From: Saccharina japonica
Taxonomy: Eukaryota > Sar > Phaeophyceae > Laminariales > Laminariaceae
Direction of reading: 5' to 3'
NCBI GenBank assembly: GCA_008828725.1
Contig: MEHQ01002986.1
Coordinates: 717,862-781,861 of the forward strand
DNA length: 64,000 nucleotides
The notes under the pieces: generated by a model
Database searches by the model: none
Told to the model about the DNA's origin: nothing
What the model saw: only the letters and a program-made list of their open reading frames with translations
Shown: positions 53,662 through 64,000 of the stretch, piece by piece
How positions within the stretch are numbered: the stretch's first letter is position 1
Layout: each line of letters starts with the position of its first letter
Position numbers and translations under genes: made by a program

Positions 53662-53818
53662 TTACGGAGGACCATAGTAAATAGGACCAAATATTGTGGG
53701 TAAAAACAGGTAAATATAAGTTTTTTGTGTCTACCATAGGTCCTATTAACTATGGTCCCCCGTAATAACAATATTTGGTCATATTTACTACAGTAGTGTT
53801 TACTATGGTCCCCCGTAA
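53662..53818. mobile_element. M1 MITE, copy 2, with an extra half copy
   Basis: TTACGGAGGACCATAGTAAA at the left and ACTATGGTCCCCCGTAA at 53749-53765 bound a 104-bp copy flanked by TA on both sides. A second right end (TTTACTATGGTCCCCCGTAA, to 53818) follows after an internal CAATATTTGGTC, as if a second copy overlapped or was partly lost. Confidence 0.85.
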
Positions 53819-53823
53819 CAGTA

Positions 53824-53996
53824 CAGTACGCGACACCAGTTAAGAATCTCTTATTTCTGGCCAGCCTGGAATTCTTACGTAGGGCAGGGTGTGTCCTACA
53901 CTATTTTCAGTACAAAATATGTCATATCCTTATTTTCGTCTAAAAATCCAGCCTGAAATTCTTAACTGCCGAGTTCTTAAGTGCTGTCGCGTACTG
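53824..53996. mobile_element. 173-bp TA-type MITE with CAGTACGCGACA ends
   Basis: Inverted ends CAGTACGCGACACCAGTTAA and, from the right, CAGTACGCGACAGCACTTAA. TA on both sides (53822-53823, 53997-53998). TTAAGAATTC-like blocks are repeated inside. Lies 5 bp from the preceding M1 MITE. Confidence 0.88.
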
Positions 53997-53998
53997 TA

Positions 53999-54339
53999 GT
54001 GTGCTTGGTTCCCCTCTGTCTACCGCACGATACTGCTTCGTGTATCTACGTCGTCTCCCTGATGTATGTACCCTGTAGTTACGCTCTTGATGGAGTAAGA
54101 GCGACAACAATAATGGAAGGAATATATATATGTAATATGATGGACGAGTATCTCAAAACCGACAAGCCTGCACCCCTAGGAGGCAAATCCTTATCACACA
54201 TAGTATATGTCGTCGTCGGTGGGGGGGTGTTTTGGGTGTAAAAGTGCAACCTCAAACCCTGCAGTAGCATGGCTCCCAATGGGATACCGGGGTAGTTCGT
54301 CAGTTGAAGAGTTTTCTATTAATAGTGGCCAACAATAGT
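53999..54339. other. Spacer, nothing recognised
   Basis: An 86-codon plus frame (53981-54241) starts inside the MITE and has no motif. Confidence 0.35.
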
Positions 54340-54830
54340 CCGGAACAGTAAGTAACAGTCAGTAACAGTCAGTAAATAGTCAATACTAGTCGGTGATAGT
54401 CGGTAAGAGTCGGTACTAGTCCCTAAGAGTCAGTAATAGTCATTAATAGTCAGTAAGAGTCAGTAAGAGTCAGTAATAGTCAGTGACAGTCAGTATTTAG
54501 TCAATACTAGTCGGTGATAGTCGGTAAGAGTCGGTGTTAGTCCCTAAGAGTCAGTAAGAGCCCGTAAAAGTAATTAATAGTCAGTAAGAGTCAGTAAGAG
54601 TCAGTGACAGTCAGTAACAGTCAGTAAGAGTCAGTGATAGTCGGTAATAGTCGGTAAGAGTCGGTAAGAGTCAGTAAGGGCCCGTAAGAGTCAGTAACAG
54701 TCAGTAAGAGTCAGTAAGAGTCAGTGACAGTCATTAACAGTCAGTAAGAGTCAGTAATAGTCAGTAATAGTCCGTGGTAATTTAGGGTACTCGTAGTCGG
54801 TAATAGTCAGTAACAGTCAGTCAAAATAAA
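54340..54830. repeat. 10-bp minisatellite AGTAAGAGTC, ~48 units
   Basis: Variants AGTAACAGTC, AGTAATAGTC, AGTGACAGTC and GGTAAGAGTC alternate. A longer block (ATACTAGTCGGTGATAGTCG to TCCCTAAGAGTC) occurs twice ~130 bp apart, showing a higher-order repeat. Confidence 0.95.
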
Positions 54831-54904
54831 TCAGCCAGACAAGTGTTTCCCCTATATATATATATCGCAGCAAGCGCCGCTAGCAAATATTTTTGTACAA
54901 AAAT

Positions 54905-55497
54905 TGTGTTCGTTTGGATCGTGTCAGCAATCACGGTTACAAAGTTGTAGAGGGTTGCGTATATATTCGCAGGCTTAGCATGGAAGGTTTCCCTTGGTTC
55001 AGGTGGAAAGCTCGAGCACTCCGCTCTTTCGCTCTCTCTCTATTTCTCGTTCTGCCCTCTAACGCAAAGAATTCAAAGCATACAATCTGACTGCGGGGCA
55101 GTCGAGGCATCCAGACTTGGAAACTACGAACACAGCAGTGGTCAAATGTTTGGAGTTATCAGGTCTGGAACAGGAAGTCAAGGATGTCTTCCAAAGGGTC
55201 GGCTCAGGAGGAGCAAGACCTCCCCCAATATGAGGTTCCAGAGCTGACTGTTCGTTTGGATCGTGTCAGCAACGACGGTTACAAAAGTTGTAGAGGGTTG
55301 CGTATATATTCGCAGGCGTTATTGTGGAATTCTTGCCTCGTGCGGGAGGAGGGTTCGAGCACTCCGCTCTCTCTCCGCTCTCTCTCCGCTCTCTCTCCGC
55401 TCTCTCTCTCTCGCTCTGTCCTCTAATGCAACGACCTTAAAACATCTCATCAGACTGCTGGGCAGTCAGGGCATCCAGATTTGCAATCTAGGAACAC
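54905..55497 (+). repeat. LTR-like direct repeats of the copia relic
   Basis: Repeat 1 (54905-55132) and repeat 2 (55247-55497) share GTTCGTTTGGATCGTGTCAG, GTTGTAGAGGGTTGCGTATA, a CTCTCTC run and the TGCGGGGCAGTC..GGCATCCAGA end. Repeat 2 has an expanded CTCTCTCCG run. A TATATATA box lies just upstream (54854-54865). A short 3' fragment of the repeat closes the element near 59600-59640. Two LTRs 340 bp apart suggest a damaged or nested 5' end. Confidence 0.65.
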
Positions 55498-56566
55498 TGA
55501 CGAGTGGTGTTCAGCTGATGATCGAGCAGGGGCAAGCATCGATGATGCGTGCCATGAGGAGCATGATGGCCGAGTTCATGGGGAACAAAGGCCGATCTAA
55601 GTCCCCAGCAGTGCCGGGAGCAGCGTCGCTCTAGGGGAAAGCCCACGAGGAGCTGGTCCCTCTGCAGTACGAGAAACTTCCGCCGCTGCTGAGGGCGTGA
55701 CAGGAGATACAGCAGTAAGGAAAGAGAAAAAAATACGTGAGGGTGCCTCGCGTAATTTCGGAGTGACGAGATGCAGCGGGGCTGCTGTTCCTTGCGAGGT
55801 GGGCCCAGCCAGGAGCGAGCCAGACCAGCCAAGGAGGGCTGGTGAATGGGATACATTTCCAGGCGCTGAATTGGGTGGTGGTTTTGATCTGCTTTTCTCG
55901 CGTCATTTGGCTTTCAAGCAAAATGCGGTACCATGGTTTAGTGGCCTGTGTTCAGAGTGCTCACGTACTCGGTGTAGGGATATTTATGTAACGGTATTTG
56001 GGAGTTCCACAGAGGAAATATGCGTGTTTCTCTGTGGAACAATTGATGGTTTAGGCGATTCCCATCGCCTACTCTATGTTTTCTCCCCCTTTCTCGTGTC
56101 TACGACGGTAATATATATACATCACGTGGAGCCTCTACATCCTTCCCCGACCCAGAGTACCCCTCCAGGGGTCACTTGAACAGCCTGAACCCTGTATTTA
56201 ACCCGTCGACGAAGGATGCTCGGTATCATGCCAAAGGAGCAGGGCTTTGGACTGCCTTCGTGTCGGATCCGCCGCAGTACACCCTCCTAGGGGAATTAGA
56301 CACCGAATACTCGGTACCTGTCGCAAGGGGGTATAGCGGCGAAAGTGTGCACATGCATACACTGGCGTGGAATTTCGCGTCGACGGCTCTCAAGAGCAAG
56401 GGCGGCAAGACAGGTGTACCTCGCCAAGGGAAGCGTGGGGCGCTCTCCTTTCGTGGTACGACCCTCAAACTACGGGGGCCGAATCCGACCTATCTCGACG
56501 ACTTAATAGTTTCAACATAGCACCGGGGAGCAACCCATAGGCACCGGGGAGCAACCCATAGAGGAG

Positions 56567-57357
56567 ATGGGTAAGATCGAGGATCTTGCCGCTGAGGTGC
56601 GTGCAGCAGGCCTGACACTCGACGACCGCATGCTGTACACCGTCTTCATTGACGCTCTGCCTCCGGAGTACGAGGTCGAGGCACGGAACCTGGTATATCG
56701 TGACAGTATCGGCCGCGATGACATCATCAAGCCTGTGCGAGGCTGGCGTACATAGAAGAAAATGTCCAACGCTGGCCATGCTGCGGCGGCGGCGGCGGCG
56801 GACGCCGTGGACGCCGCGGAAACGGTGGACACGGCGACAAAGGAAAAGGAGGAAAGCAGTGGAAGCACGGAAGAGGCGGTAGAAGCACCAACGAGGTCGG
56901 CGGTGGCTCGGTCGCGGCTGCCGGCGGCGATGGCAGCAGCGCCGAAGCCGCCGAAGGTATTTCTCCCCGATTTGAGATGTTACAGGTGTGGTATTGAAGG
57001 GCCATATGAGCCCCGATTGTACGCCGAAAATATGCAGCCGATGCCGAAGACGGGGGAACGCTGCCGATGTCTGCCCCACGTTTAAAGGAAAATCGATGCA
57101 GCCGATGCAACGGACTGGTGGGGCACACTGCTGATGTCTGCCGCTCGTCGAAAGAAGACGCTGTGCTGGCGGTATCGAGCGAGGTTGGGGCGACGGACGA
57201 CGACGGTGATGGTACGGCTCAGGCCTCAGCTTTTAAGGCCGAAGAGACAGGGGAGTGCAGTGATGGTTTGGGCAGAATGGAGGAAGGAGAGTCGGCTTGG
57301 CAGGTAGGAGACGAGGCCCGGATTTGCGGCAGTGGAGCGTCTACTTACAGTAGATGA
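56567..57357 (+). pseudogene. Copia gag: UBN2-type region and zinc knuckles
   Basis: 56567-56755 encodes a UBN2-type gag segment with LDDRMLYTVFIDALPPEYEV and RDSIGRDDII, then a stop. After a frame change, a Gly/Ala/basic-rich linker leads to two zinc knuckles: one broken (CYRCGIEGPYE, histidine lost) and one stretched (CSRCNGLVGHTADVC, one residue longer than the usual CX2CX4HX4C). Gag normally forms the particle and binds RNA. Earlier gag pieces lie at 55440-56520 in several frames. Confidence 0.82.
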
Positions 57358-57740
57358 CGACCTGACCTCAGCAGATTGCATTATCCACTATAGAGAATGC
57401 AACTTCATACTGCGCATCGCCGATGGTTCAACTCGCTCCATCGAAGGATACGGTGATACTCGCATTGTCGTTCGGTCCGGAAACGGTCTCGGGGAAGTGC
57501 TGCTGACTAACGTTGCGCACGTCCCAGACCTCCGCTACCACCTATTTCCCGTGCCCACTCTCGTAACAAACGGCCACACTTTCCAAGGGCGCCCATCAGG
57601 GGTTGTGGTCCGGCTCAAGTCAGAGCGTTCGATCGTGTTGTCATTGAGTTGGACCCTGTACAGCCGTTACGGCTACCGGATCAACAGCGGCAGTAGTTGG
57701 GGGGAAACCTGTGCTGTACTCGCCCCAGGGCAACTGCCCA
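57330..57740 (+). pseudogene. Copia protease and linker, catalytic Asp lost
   Basis: The aspartic protease motif, normally DSGAS, reads GSGAS (57332-57346: GGC where Asp GAY is expected), followed by an in-frame TGA. In the next frame the rest of the domain is intact (ADGSTRSIEGYGDTRI, LLTNVAHVPDLRYHLFPVPT, NGHTFQGRPSG). The missing aspartate alone would abolish polyprotein processing. Confidence 0.82.
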
Positions 57741-57859
57741 ATAAGCCCACGATTGACATCAACGGCTATCCCCTGAGCGGCTGGGCACTCCCACGAGGTT
57801 CTACTTCGCACGACCGCGGAGCAGCAAAGAATGGTCCTCGAGGGGAACCTGCTGGAATG

Positions 57860-58613
57860 TAGGAGGTTCTCCATGTCGAAGAGGCTTAGCAAGAGCATCA
57901 AGCAGTCCCCGGACACAGTACCAGGTACGAAGCTCGGGAGGGTGTTTTGTGGATTTTGAGTGAGCCCGAGGTGGTAGCGTCTCTCGGCAGGAAGCGGTAC
58001 ACTCTCATCGTGCGCGACAAGTTTTCAAGGTATACGTGGGTGAATTTGTTTTCTGCGCCACAAGTCGGACGCCGCGGAATTGTTCGAGCCGTTCCTCGCG
58101 GATACTCGCGCAGACGATGCGCCTTCGAAGGTGGTCATTGTCGGACTCGAAGGGGGTGGTGAATTCCATGTGGTAAGTTTGGAGACCTGTGTAGATCACG
58201 AGGTATATAGCAGGAACTCACGACGGCCGACAGTCCCCAGTTCAATGGAGTAGCAGAGCGCGCGCTAGGCTTGATTGAGACGGCCGCAATAGCGGATCGA
58301 ACCCAAGCTCGCGAGCTGTATCTTGGAGTGCAATTACCGGCAACTGAGTCGTTGTGAGCTGAAGCGTCGCACTGGGCGTGCGATGCTTTGGACCGCACAG
58401 CAACCACCGCTTATCCCCAAGAACAAGTCGCCATACGAGATGTGGCATGGCAATCCCCCCCCGGTAGTACTCCTGCCTTTCCTCAAACCTGGCGACCGCA
58501 AGGTGAAGAGGGAGAACAAGTCCCAAGCGAAAGAACAGGCGTGTTTTCACTTTAGCCCTGCACCCAACTACCCCCGAGACTCTGTACGAGTGCTAGACAC
58601 CGTACCGTGTTGA
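57860..58613 (+). pseudogene. Copia integrase, frameshifted, acidic residues lost
   Basis: Recognisable pieces: LGRKRYTLIVRDKFSRYTWV (57974-58039), a GGGEF block (58150-58161) where the usual Asp before it is absent, and KNKSPYEMWHGNPPPV (58420-58470), the C-terminal landmark of copia integrases. The first catalytic Asp also falls in a damaged stretch (VFCGF-TGA). At least three frame changes separate the pieces. Confidence 0.82.
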
Positions 58614-59155
58614 TCTCGCGCAATATCACCTGGCAGCGCGTGTCGCCTGCACCACCTGTACCCAGACGTGTGGAAGGGGAGGGGTCCGAGGCAAACGACA
58701 AACGCACGTCGAATACAGGTGGTTGGGGGGTGATGGCTGAGCTGGGCGATGTTCTGGCTCGCTTGAACGACCTCGAGTTGACGTGAGGGTTTGATCTGAA
58801 TGCGGTTTTAGAGGAGCGCGCCCAGCAGGCACCTGCCGCTGGCGATGCCGGCGATGGCACATCCAAGACGACGGGTTCGTCTCAAGGGGGCGCGGTGGAC
58901 GCCTCCTTGGTCCCGATAGGGAGGGTAAAAGAAGCCGAGACGATGGGTGCGTCTCAAGGGGGCGCGGTGGGCGCCTCCTCGGTCCCGGTGGGGAGAGCCG
59001 AAATTGACCCGGGCGAAGCATAAGCCTCCCACACCGACCAAGGGAACGGTGAGGATCCACCCGCTGTCCTGTCGGGGAGAGCAGCACACGAGCTCAGCAG
59101 CTGGGGACGGCCCCCCTCGACAGTAAGGGGCCCGACCCGGGATCAGAGCCAACGC
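58614..59155 (+). other. Integrase-RT linker of the copia relic
   Basis: Holds a direct repeat: GACGGGTTCGTCTCAAGGGG at 58870 and GATGGGTGCGTCTCAAGGGG at 58942, spaced 72 bp, each followed by GCGCGGTGG.CGCCTCCT.GG. Low-complexity linker typical of copia polyproteins. The long minus frames are antisense shadows. Confidence 0.6.
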
Positions 59156-59379
59156 TTGGAGGGGGAACCTGCTGGACGCCAGCTAAATATGAAGCCTGAG
59201 GTCGTGGACGCGCTGCTTGCGGCTGCGTTCGAGTGGTCGAAGTCTAGGAGTATACTGAAGAGTACATCCTGGACGACGGAGGACGCAATGGCCCTGATGG
59301 CCGGAAGCCTTGCTACGGAGAACAAAGAGGAGTTAGGCATGCGCATGCTGAGTGGTTTCGCGGTAGATGTAGAACCACC

Positions 59380-59610
59380 CCCGCAGCGCGTGGCAGATAT
59401 AGGGCATTCCAAGTACAAAGCGGCGTGGCACGATGCCGTGACGATTGAGTTGGACGGTCACAAAACGACCGGTACGCACGAAGTGGCGACACCACCACAT
59501 GGATGGGCGGAAACCAGTAGGCACGAAGTGGATGTTTACCTACAAGACGGACAAGGATGGCCTGATAGCAACGGCCTTGAAGTTCCTCATTCGACCGCGG
59601 GGCAGTCAGT
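59380..59610 (+). pseudogene. Copia reverse transcriptase N-terminus, truncated
   Basis: KYKAAWHDAVTIELDGHKTTGT (frame of 59156) continues after a frameshift as GRKPVGTKWMFTYKTDKDGL (frame of 59445). This matches the start of copia RT (W..A...E...L......W.LV..P.......KWVF..K...DG). The domain ends at ~59595. The YVDD active site and RNase H are missing. Confidence 0.8.
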
Positions 59611-59645
59611 GCATCCAAACTTGGAAACTACGAACAGGCTCACCA

Positions 59646-59960
59646 CAGGAAAATGGGGATGAAAAGCATTCTACAGACGTCCCGTTCGTTCTGGGGTGTG
59701 GGAGGGGGGATACGAACCAGGTTTCACTCGGTAAATGGGGATCACATCAAGTTTTTGTGGAGATCCCGCGTTCTGGAAAGGGGAGAGGGGAGGAGGATCA
59801 ATAATGGTTTGTTTTACCCTTGGGTAGCTCAGTAATAGGTGACACCCCGCTTTGGACGTGCCGTGCGCCGTGGCCGCGATGGCGGCAAACTGATGTATTG
59901 GATTGACTCATCGATTGTTTTGATGTGCACCTCAACGGTAAAATCTAAAATGACGATCAT
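59646..59960. other. Flank of the copia relic
   Basis: GATCCCGCGTTCTGGAA.GGAGAGGGAGG and TTTGGACGTGC.GTGCGC.ATG blocks recur at ~60275-60490, so this is part of a wider repeat. No gene. Confidence 0.45.
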
Positions 59961-60226
59961 GCCATGTTGCGAATGTTCCGCCTTTCTGGGTGTGTTTGGA
60001 GGGGCTTGCTATAGGATTCACAGTATGAAAAGCGACAAAATTGTTTCGGGACAGATACCACATCATAGCGTGGAACGGGGGCGCGAAGGAGATGCCATGT
60101 TGCGAATATTCCGCCTTTCTGGGGGTGTTTGGAGGGGTTTGCGACAGGATTCACAATATATAAAGCGAAAAAAATGTTTCGGGACAGATACCACATCATA
60201 GCGTGGAACGGGGGCGGGAAGGAGGG
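59961..60226. repeat. Tandem duplication, 2 x 133 bp
   Basis: Units start GCCATGTTGCGAAT at 59961 and 60094. The second has AATATATAAAGCGAAAAAAA where the first has AGTATGAAAAGCGACAAAA. Confidence 0.93.
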
Positions 60227-60639
60227 GGGGGGGTCAAACTGTGGCAGCTTATTTATAGCGGTAGGTAGCACCCATACCACTTTGGACGTGCTCTGCGCAA
60301 TGACGCAGACTGCTCAATTAATCGGAACCTCCCCTAACTGCATGGTTGTAAGATGCACCTTGCCGGTATACCAGGCTCCAAATCATAGATAGCGTGAAAA
60401 TCCCACCGTTCTGCGGGGATCGCCCGGTGAATAGGAGTCAAGTCATGTCGCAAAGATCCCGCGTTCTGGAACGGAGAGGGAGGTCGGGGTACCCATGCCG
60501 TGCATGGCCGTAGTCGTACGCCCACATAGACCCTTGCACCCCTGCAATGCTTGGACGGAGCACATCGGGTTATCACCGACCGGTCAGGCTATTACTACTG
60601 CTTGCGCGAAGAGAGTAGTGCGATCGGCGAGTCGAAGCA
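60227..60639. other. Repeat-derived spacer
   Basis: Contains another copy of the GATCCCGCGTTCTGGAACGG block and, at 60495-60560, a diverged unit of the foldback repeat (GCATGGCCGTAGTCGTACGC..GACGGAGCAC, like 2524-2585). Confidence 0.5.
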
Positions 60640-60840
60640 TGCATGCTACGGTAGCCTGCATGCAGGTGCACCCTAAAAGGGTGGTCACTTGAAGAGCTCT
60701 GTACCGACTCGTGCTATGACAGAGGTGGCACGTTTGGCGGAAAACGTTCCTGAATAAAGAGGCTCCTTAACCCAAACTCGTCAGAATATCATTCTCCTCG
60801 TGTTTCAATGGTTTCCGTGATTTTCTGCTTTTTGGAATTT
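60640..60840. mobile_element. Family A element, rearranged and truncated
   Basis: A left end (GCATGCTACGGTAGC, then GCAGGTGCACCCTAAAAGGG) is followed directly by a second, inverted end (CGTGCTATGACAGAGGTGGC then GGAGGCTCCTTAACCC). The right part is missing. Confidence 0.65.
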
Positions 60841-60849
60841 TATGAGTGA

Positions 60850-61058
60850 TCAACGTAGGCCCAGGCCTTTAAGGCACGCCGCAGGTGCAAATAGGCATAT
60901 GGAGATAGGCCCGCCGCAGGCGAAAAAAATTGAAATAGGCACGTAGATAGGCAAATGCCTGAAATGCCTTAAACGTGCCTATCTATGCCTGAAATAATGC
61001 CTTAAACGTGCCTGAAACCGTCAAGGCACATCCCACACTAATTTCAAGTAGTTTTAGG
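60850..61058. repeat. AGGCA/TGCCT-rich inverted-motif region
   Basis: At least 14 copies of AGGCA or TGCCT on both strands in 200 bp (AAATAGGCAC, AAACGTGCCT). It resembles the subterminal motif clusters of hAT-1 and hAT-4, but termini cannot be found because the AAT tract abuts it. Confidence 0.5.
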
Positions 61059-61059
61059 N

Positions 61060-61811
<752 letters not shown>

Positions 61812-62060
61812 AAGGTAGGTTGTTCGTGGTACAGGGGGGGTATAATAAATTAATTTAGCGAAAGATGGAAAATAAACCACACTGTTAATAAGTGTAGTGT
61901 GGATGGGGGTAGATGAAATTAATTAATTAAGTGCTTGAGCTAGTGGGGGTTAATTAATTTAGCGAAAGAGGGAGAATATATTATTTAATAGTTGTAAGGT
62001 GGGTTGTTCGTGGTATGGGGGGGGTATGATTAATTAATTTAGCGAAAGAGGGAGAAGAAT
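61812..62060 (+). repeat. Family F motif, three copies
   Basis: GGTTGTTCGTGGTA[C/T][A/G]GGGGGG then TTAATTTAGCGAAAGA at 61816 and 61999; a middle copy (61925-61978) keeps only the second half. The last runs into a family A element. Confidence 0.82.
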
Positions 62061-62077
62061 ATGGGTACCTCTATTAT

Positions 62078-62325
62078 TATTGTCGTAGCACGTGCCTATC
62101 CCACCCAAAACCCGATGCTGTTGGAGGAAAACGAAAGCGCTATTATTATACCCGAGGAACGATCCCATCCATCATGGCCTAACGAGACGACAAAAAGCAC
62201 GGCAACTCTAAAAAAAAAAAAAAAAATCCGACGATTTGTGGGTTAAGGAGCACACACACCGTCGCTCCGAAAATGTTTCGGCAAAAAAAAGGTGTACCTC
62301 TACCTCTATCGTATATAGCACGCGT
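62078..62325. mobile_element. Family A element, diverged
   Basis: Left end TCGTAGCACGTGCC; right end GGTGTACCTCTACCTCTATCG then TAGCACGCG. Interior TGTTGGAGGAAAACGAAAGCG and TTTGTGGGTTAAGGAGCACA. An A-run (62212-62226) is expanded. Confidence 0.72.
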
Positions 62326-62779
62326 CAGTCGCACGAGAACGGAGAGCAACTGCATCCTATATGTACGTAGCGCGCATCCATGTGAGAATAACTGCGCTCA
62401 CTTATTACGTTTATGGGGGCAAGAGTCATGCCACCAGTAAGTCGGGATCACAGCGGCGGCGGTACTACCGTTTGTAATAATTGTGAGCCCAACAAATTGT
62501 TCTGAAAACGGACAACGCGGATCCATCCACGCTAAGGCCACAGGCCGGTAGGGGTTTTGCACGGTTTTCAGCCCACACATACAATGTATCACTGTTTTTA
62601 TTGCCACAATGGTTGGTTGGTTTTGGCTCCTCAAACTGAGGAGGCGTTATTTATGAATATCGAAGGACTTTTTGCCGTAAGTAAATCTTTAAATGTTTCA
62701 TGTTTTGTTTTCGCGCAAATACTTTATATTTCCATATTTTTTTTCCTGCTGTTGTACGTAGTGTTATTGCGTTTGTTTG
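62326..62779. other. Spacer, no supported gene
   Basis: A 78-codon minus frame (62398-62634) has protein-like residues (RPVALAWMDPRCPFSEQFVG), but no family is recognised and no splice signals are convincing. Confidence 0.3.
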
Positions 62780-62932
62780 CCACATCCGACGGTGTATCGT
62801 ACACCACAGAACGTTTGTATATCTCTCTGAGATGAAGAATCGGCACGGGCACCGGGTGTGGACACCGGGTGTGCTGGATATCGACGGGTAAAAAATAACG
62901 GATTAATGTGAAGAGCACACACACATGTTCCA
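62780..62932 (+). mobile_element. Family B repeat, 5'-truncated
   Basis: From ATCGTACACCACAGAACGTT through GATGAAGAATCGGCACGGGC, a small internal duplication (GGCACCGGGTGTGGACACCGGGTGTGC), GATATCGACGGGTAAAAA and the tail GAGCACACACACA. Confidence 0.68.
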
Positions 62933-63052
62933 GTCCGACAGAAATAACCAACAGTAGTAGTAGTCGTGTTCGTTACGTACCTAGCGTAGGAGACTCTTAT
63001 CTAGTCGTTGATCGGAGTGCGCGTACAAACGTTCACTATCAATAAATCAATG

Positions 63053-63182
63053 TTACGGGGGACCATACATAGTAAACAGGACCAAATATTGTTACTACTG
63101 TAGTAAAAAATTGGAAATACGAATATAGATGATAGGTTTTTGTGTATACCGTACGTCCTACTTTTACTATGTATGCCCGTAA
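63053..63182. mobile_element. M1 MITE, copy 3 (130 bp)
   Basis: Ends TTACGGGGGACCATACATAG and CTATGTATGCCCGTAA are inverted. The interior keeps GGACCAAATATTGTTACTAC. A ~26-bp insertion relative to copy 2 lies in the middle. Confidence 0.83.
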
Positions 63183-63185
63183 TAT

Positions 63186-64000
63186 TAATAGTCAAGTTTT
63201 ATATTGATAAACATACCGTTTTTTTCAACCGGGTGAAGTACAGAGAGAGAGGTCGACATGGCAGGGAGACCTCAGATCATTGTACGTCGTACATAGATGC
63301 CGCCTCTCTACCGTCTCGCATCTCGCATGACTCATAAAACAAACTGATAGTTACGCGTACCATGGCAGGTATATATATATATATCTATCATATTTATGTT
63401 CAACTAATAATAACTGCAGTGGGGGGTGGTATTGTTTGCAGCCGGTTGTTGTGCCTCTTAACCGTTTTTTTTTCACTCTCCTCCTGGGAGTCACAGCGAG
63501 CGCCGGACGGTCATCGGCATTTATTTATCAGAAGATCCCCGACACGGGGGGCAAATTTCCCGTTTTTGATTTTGATTTTTGTTGTTGTACTGGGCGGTAA
63601 GAATCGATTTCACGATTATTTTGATTCCGACGACCGCCCACATAATATAATACCATGCCATGTGGTGTGTGTGTCTGCCGTGCTGACGTGCTGACGGCTG
63701 ACGATGCCCTTTGCTCGTAGGGTCTCTTGGGCGACGGATATAACAGGAGAAACACCGTTCGTTGTTATATATGTAGTACGTGTAATAGCCACATTCACAG
63801 AGCACGCGCAGAAATATCTGCAGGCAGAGCCTCTGCTGTGTCACAATAACAATAATAATGCTCGTGCGTATGCGTATACCGGGATGTTACATACTATACG
63901 CGCAGGGCCTTTCCATATATATTATACGAGTAGGCTGTGGGGGCGGCTGTTGCGCTGGAGGAGGGTTGTGTTGCACACCCCGCAGGGTTGGAATGGGGGG
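63186..64000. other. Spacer to window end, no supported gene
   Basis: Frames of 107-110 codons lie on both strands at 63362-63844, without motifs and overlapping each other. A TATATATATA run is at 63371-63382. Confidence 0.4.

Larger units (their letters stand above)
54905..59645 (+). mobile_element. Ty1/copia retrotransposon relic
   Basis: In order: two direct LTR-like repeats (54905-55132, 55247-55497), gag, protease, integrase and the start of reverse transcriptase, the pol order of Ty1/copia (integrase before RT). Every domain has stops or frameshifts. The RT stops after ~50 residues at ~59595, where sequence resembling the end of the 5' repeat (GGGGCAGTC..GCATCCA..CTTGGAAACTACGAAC) takes over. 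RT palm and RNase H are therefore deleted. No TSD is identified. Non-functional. Confidence 0.88.

Noticed and set aside
56465..57079. 204-codon minus frame over the copia gag
   Set aside because: Antisense shadow of the GC-rich gag linker.

Overview
The window looks like a gene-poor, transposon-rich stretch of a eukaryotic nuclear genome. There are no operons or ribosome-binding-site spacing, open frames are short, microsatellites and homopolymer C/G runs are common, and there is a spliced gene with GT-AG borders. A Ty1/copia relic with a UBN2-type gag, a Ty3/gypsy RT scrap and a small Notch/LNR-repeat secreted protein would fit a stramenopile (brown alga, diatom or relative). That placement is inference. 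The sequence is a draft: runs of N at 2273-2309 and 48386-48713, single N at 14688, 17397 and 61059.

Layout. 1-8.7 kb: a partial TIR element, a long-inverted-repeat element, copies of families A and B (below), two weak exon candidates, then a belt of unrelated minisatellites (6.7-8.7 kb). 8.7-31.8 kb: an ~8.66 kb block present twice in direct orientation (8736-17396 and 17631-31766). Copy 2 carries two extra insertions with clean target duplications: an 881-bp element with CAAT repeats and a 4,581-bp element with TTAA repeats that contains a 256-bp satellite. Both copies share two hAT-type elements, minisatellites and a Ty3/gypsy RT fragment. 31.8-35 kb: the one gene I am confident of, a two-exon minus-strand gene for a secreted LNR protein, with a decayed partial paralogue behind it. 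35-54 kb: tRNA-like heads, many short DNA elements with readable target site duplications (hAT, piggyBac-like, Tourist-like, TA-type, 10-bp-TSD type), and a cluster of DNA hairpins. 54-60 kb: a 10-bp minisatellite and a degenerate Ty1/copia element with gag, protease, integrase and truncated RT. 60-64 kb: more family A/B/F copies and a 559-bp pure AAT tract.

Families named here: A = ~250-bp element ending in TGCTACGATAGAGGT; B = retroposon-like repeat ending in a CA-rich tail; E = ~670-bp element with ATATGACAGTGT ends; F = ~60-bp dispersed motif; M1 = ~105-130-bp MITE with TTACGGRGGACC ends; M2 = ~160-195-bp MITE with CAGGACACCT ends; hAT-1 to hAT-4 as described. No CRISPR array, phage, bacterial operon, rRNA or intact tRNA was seen.
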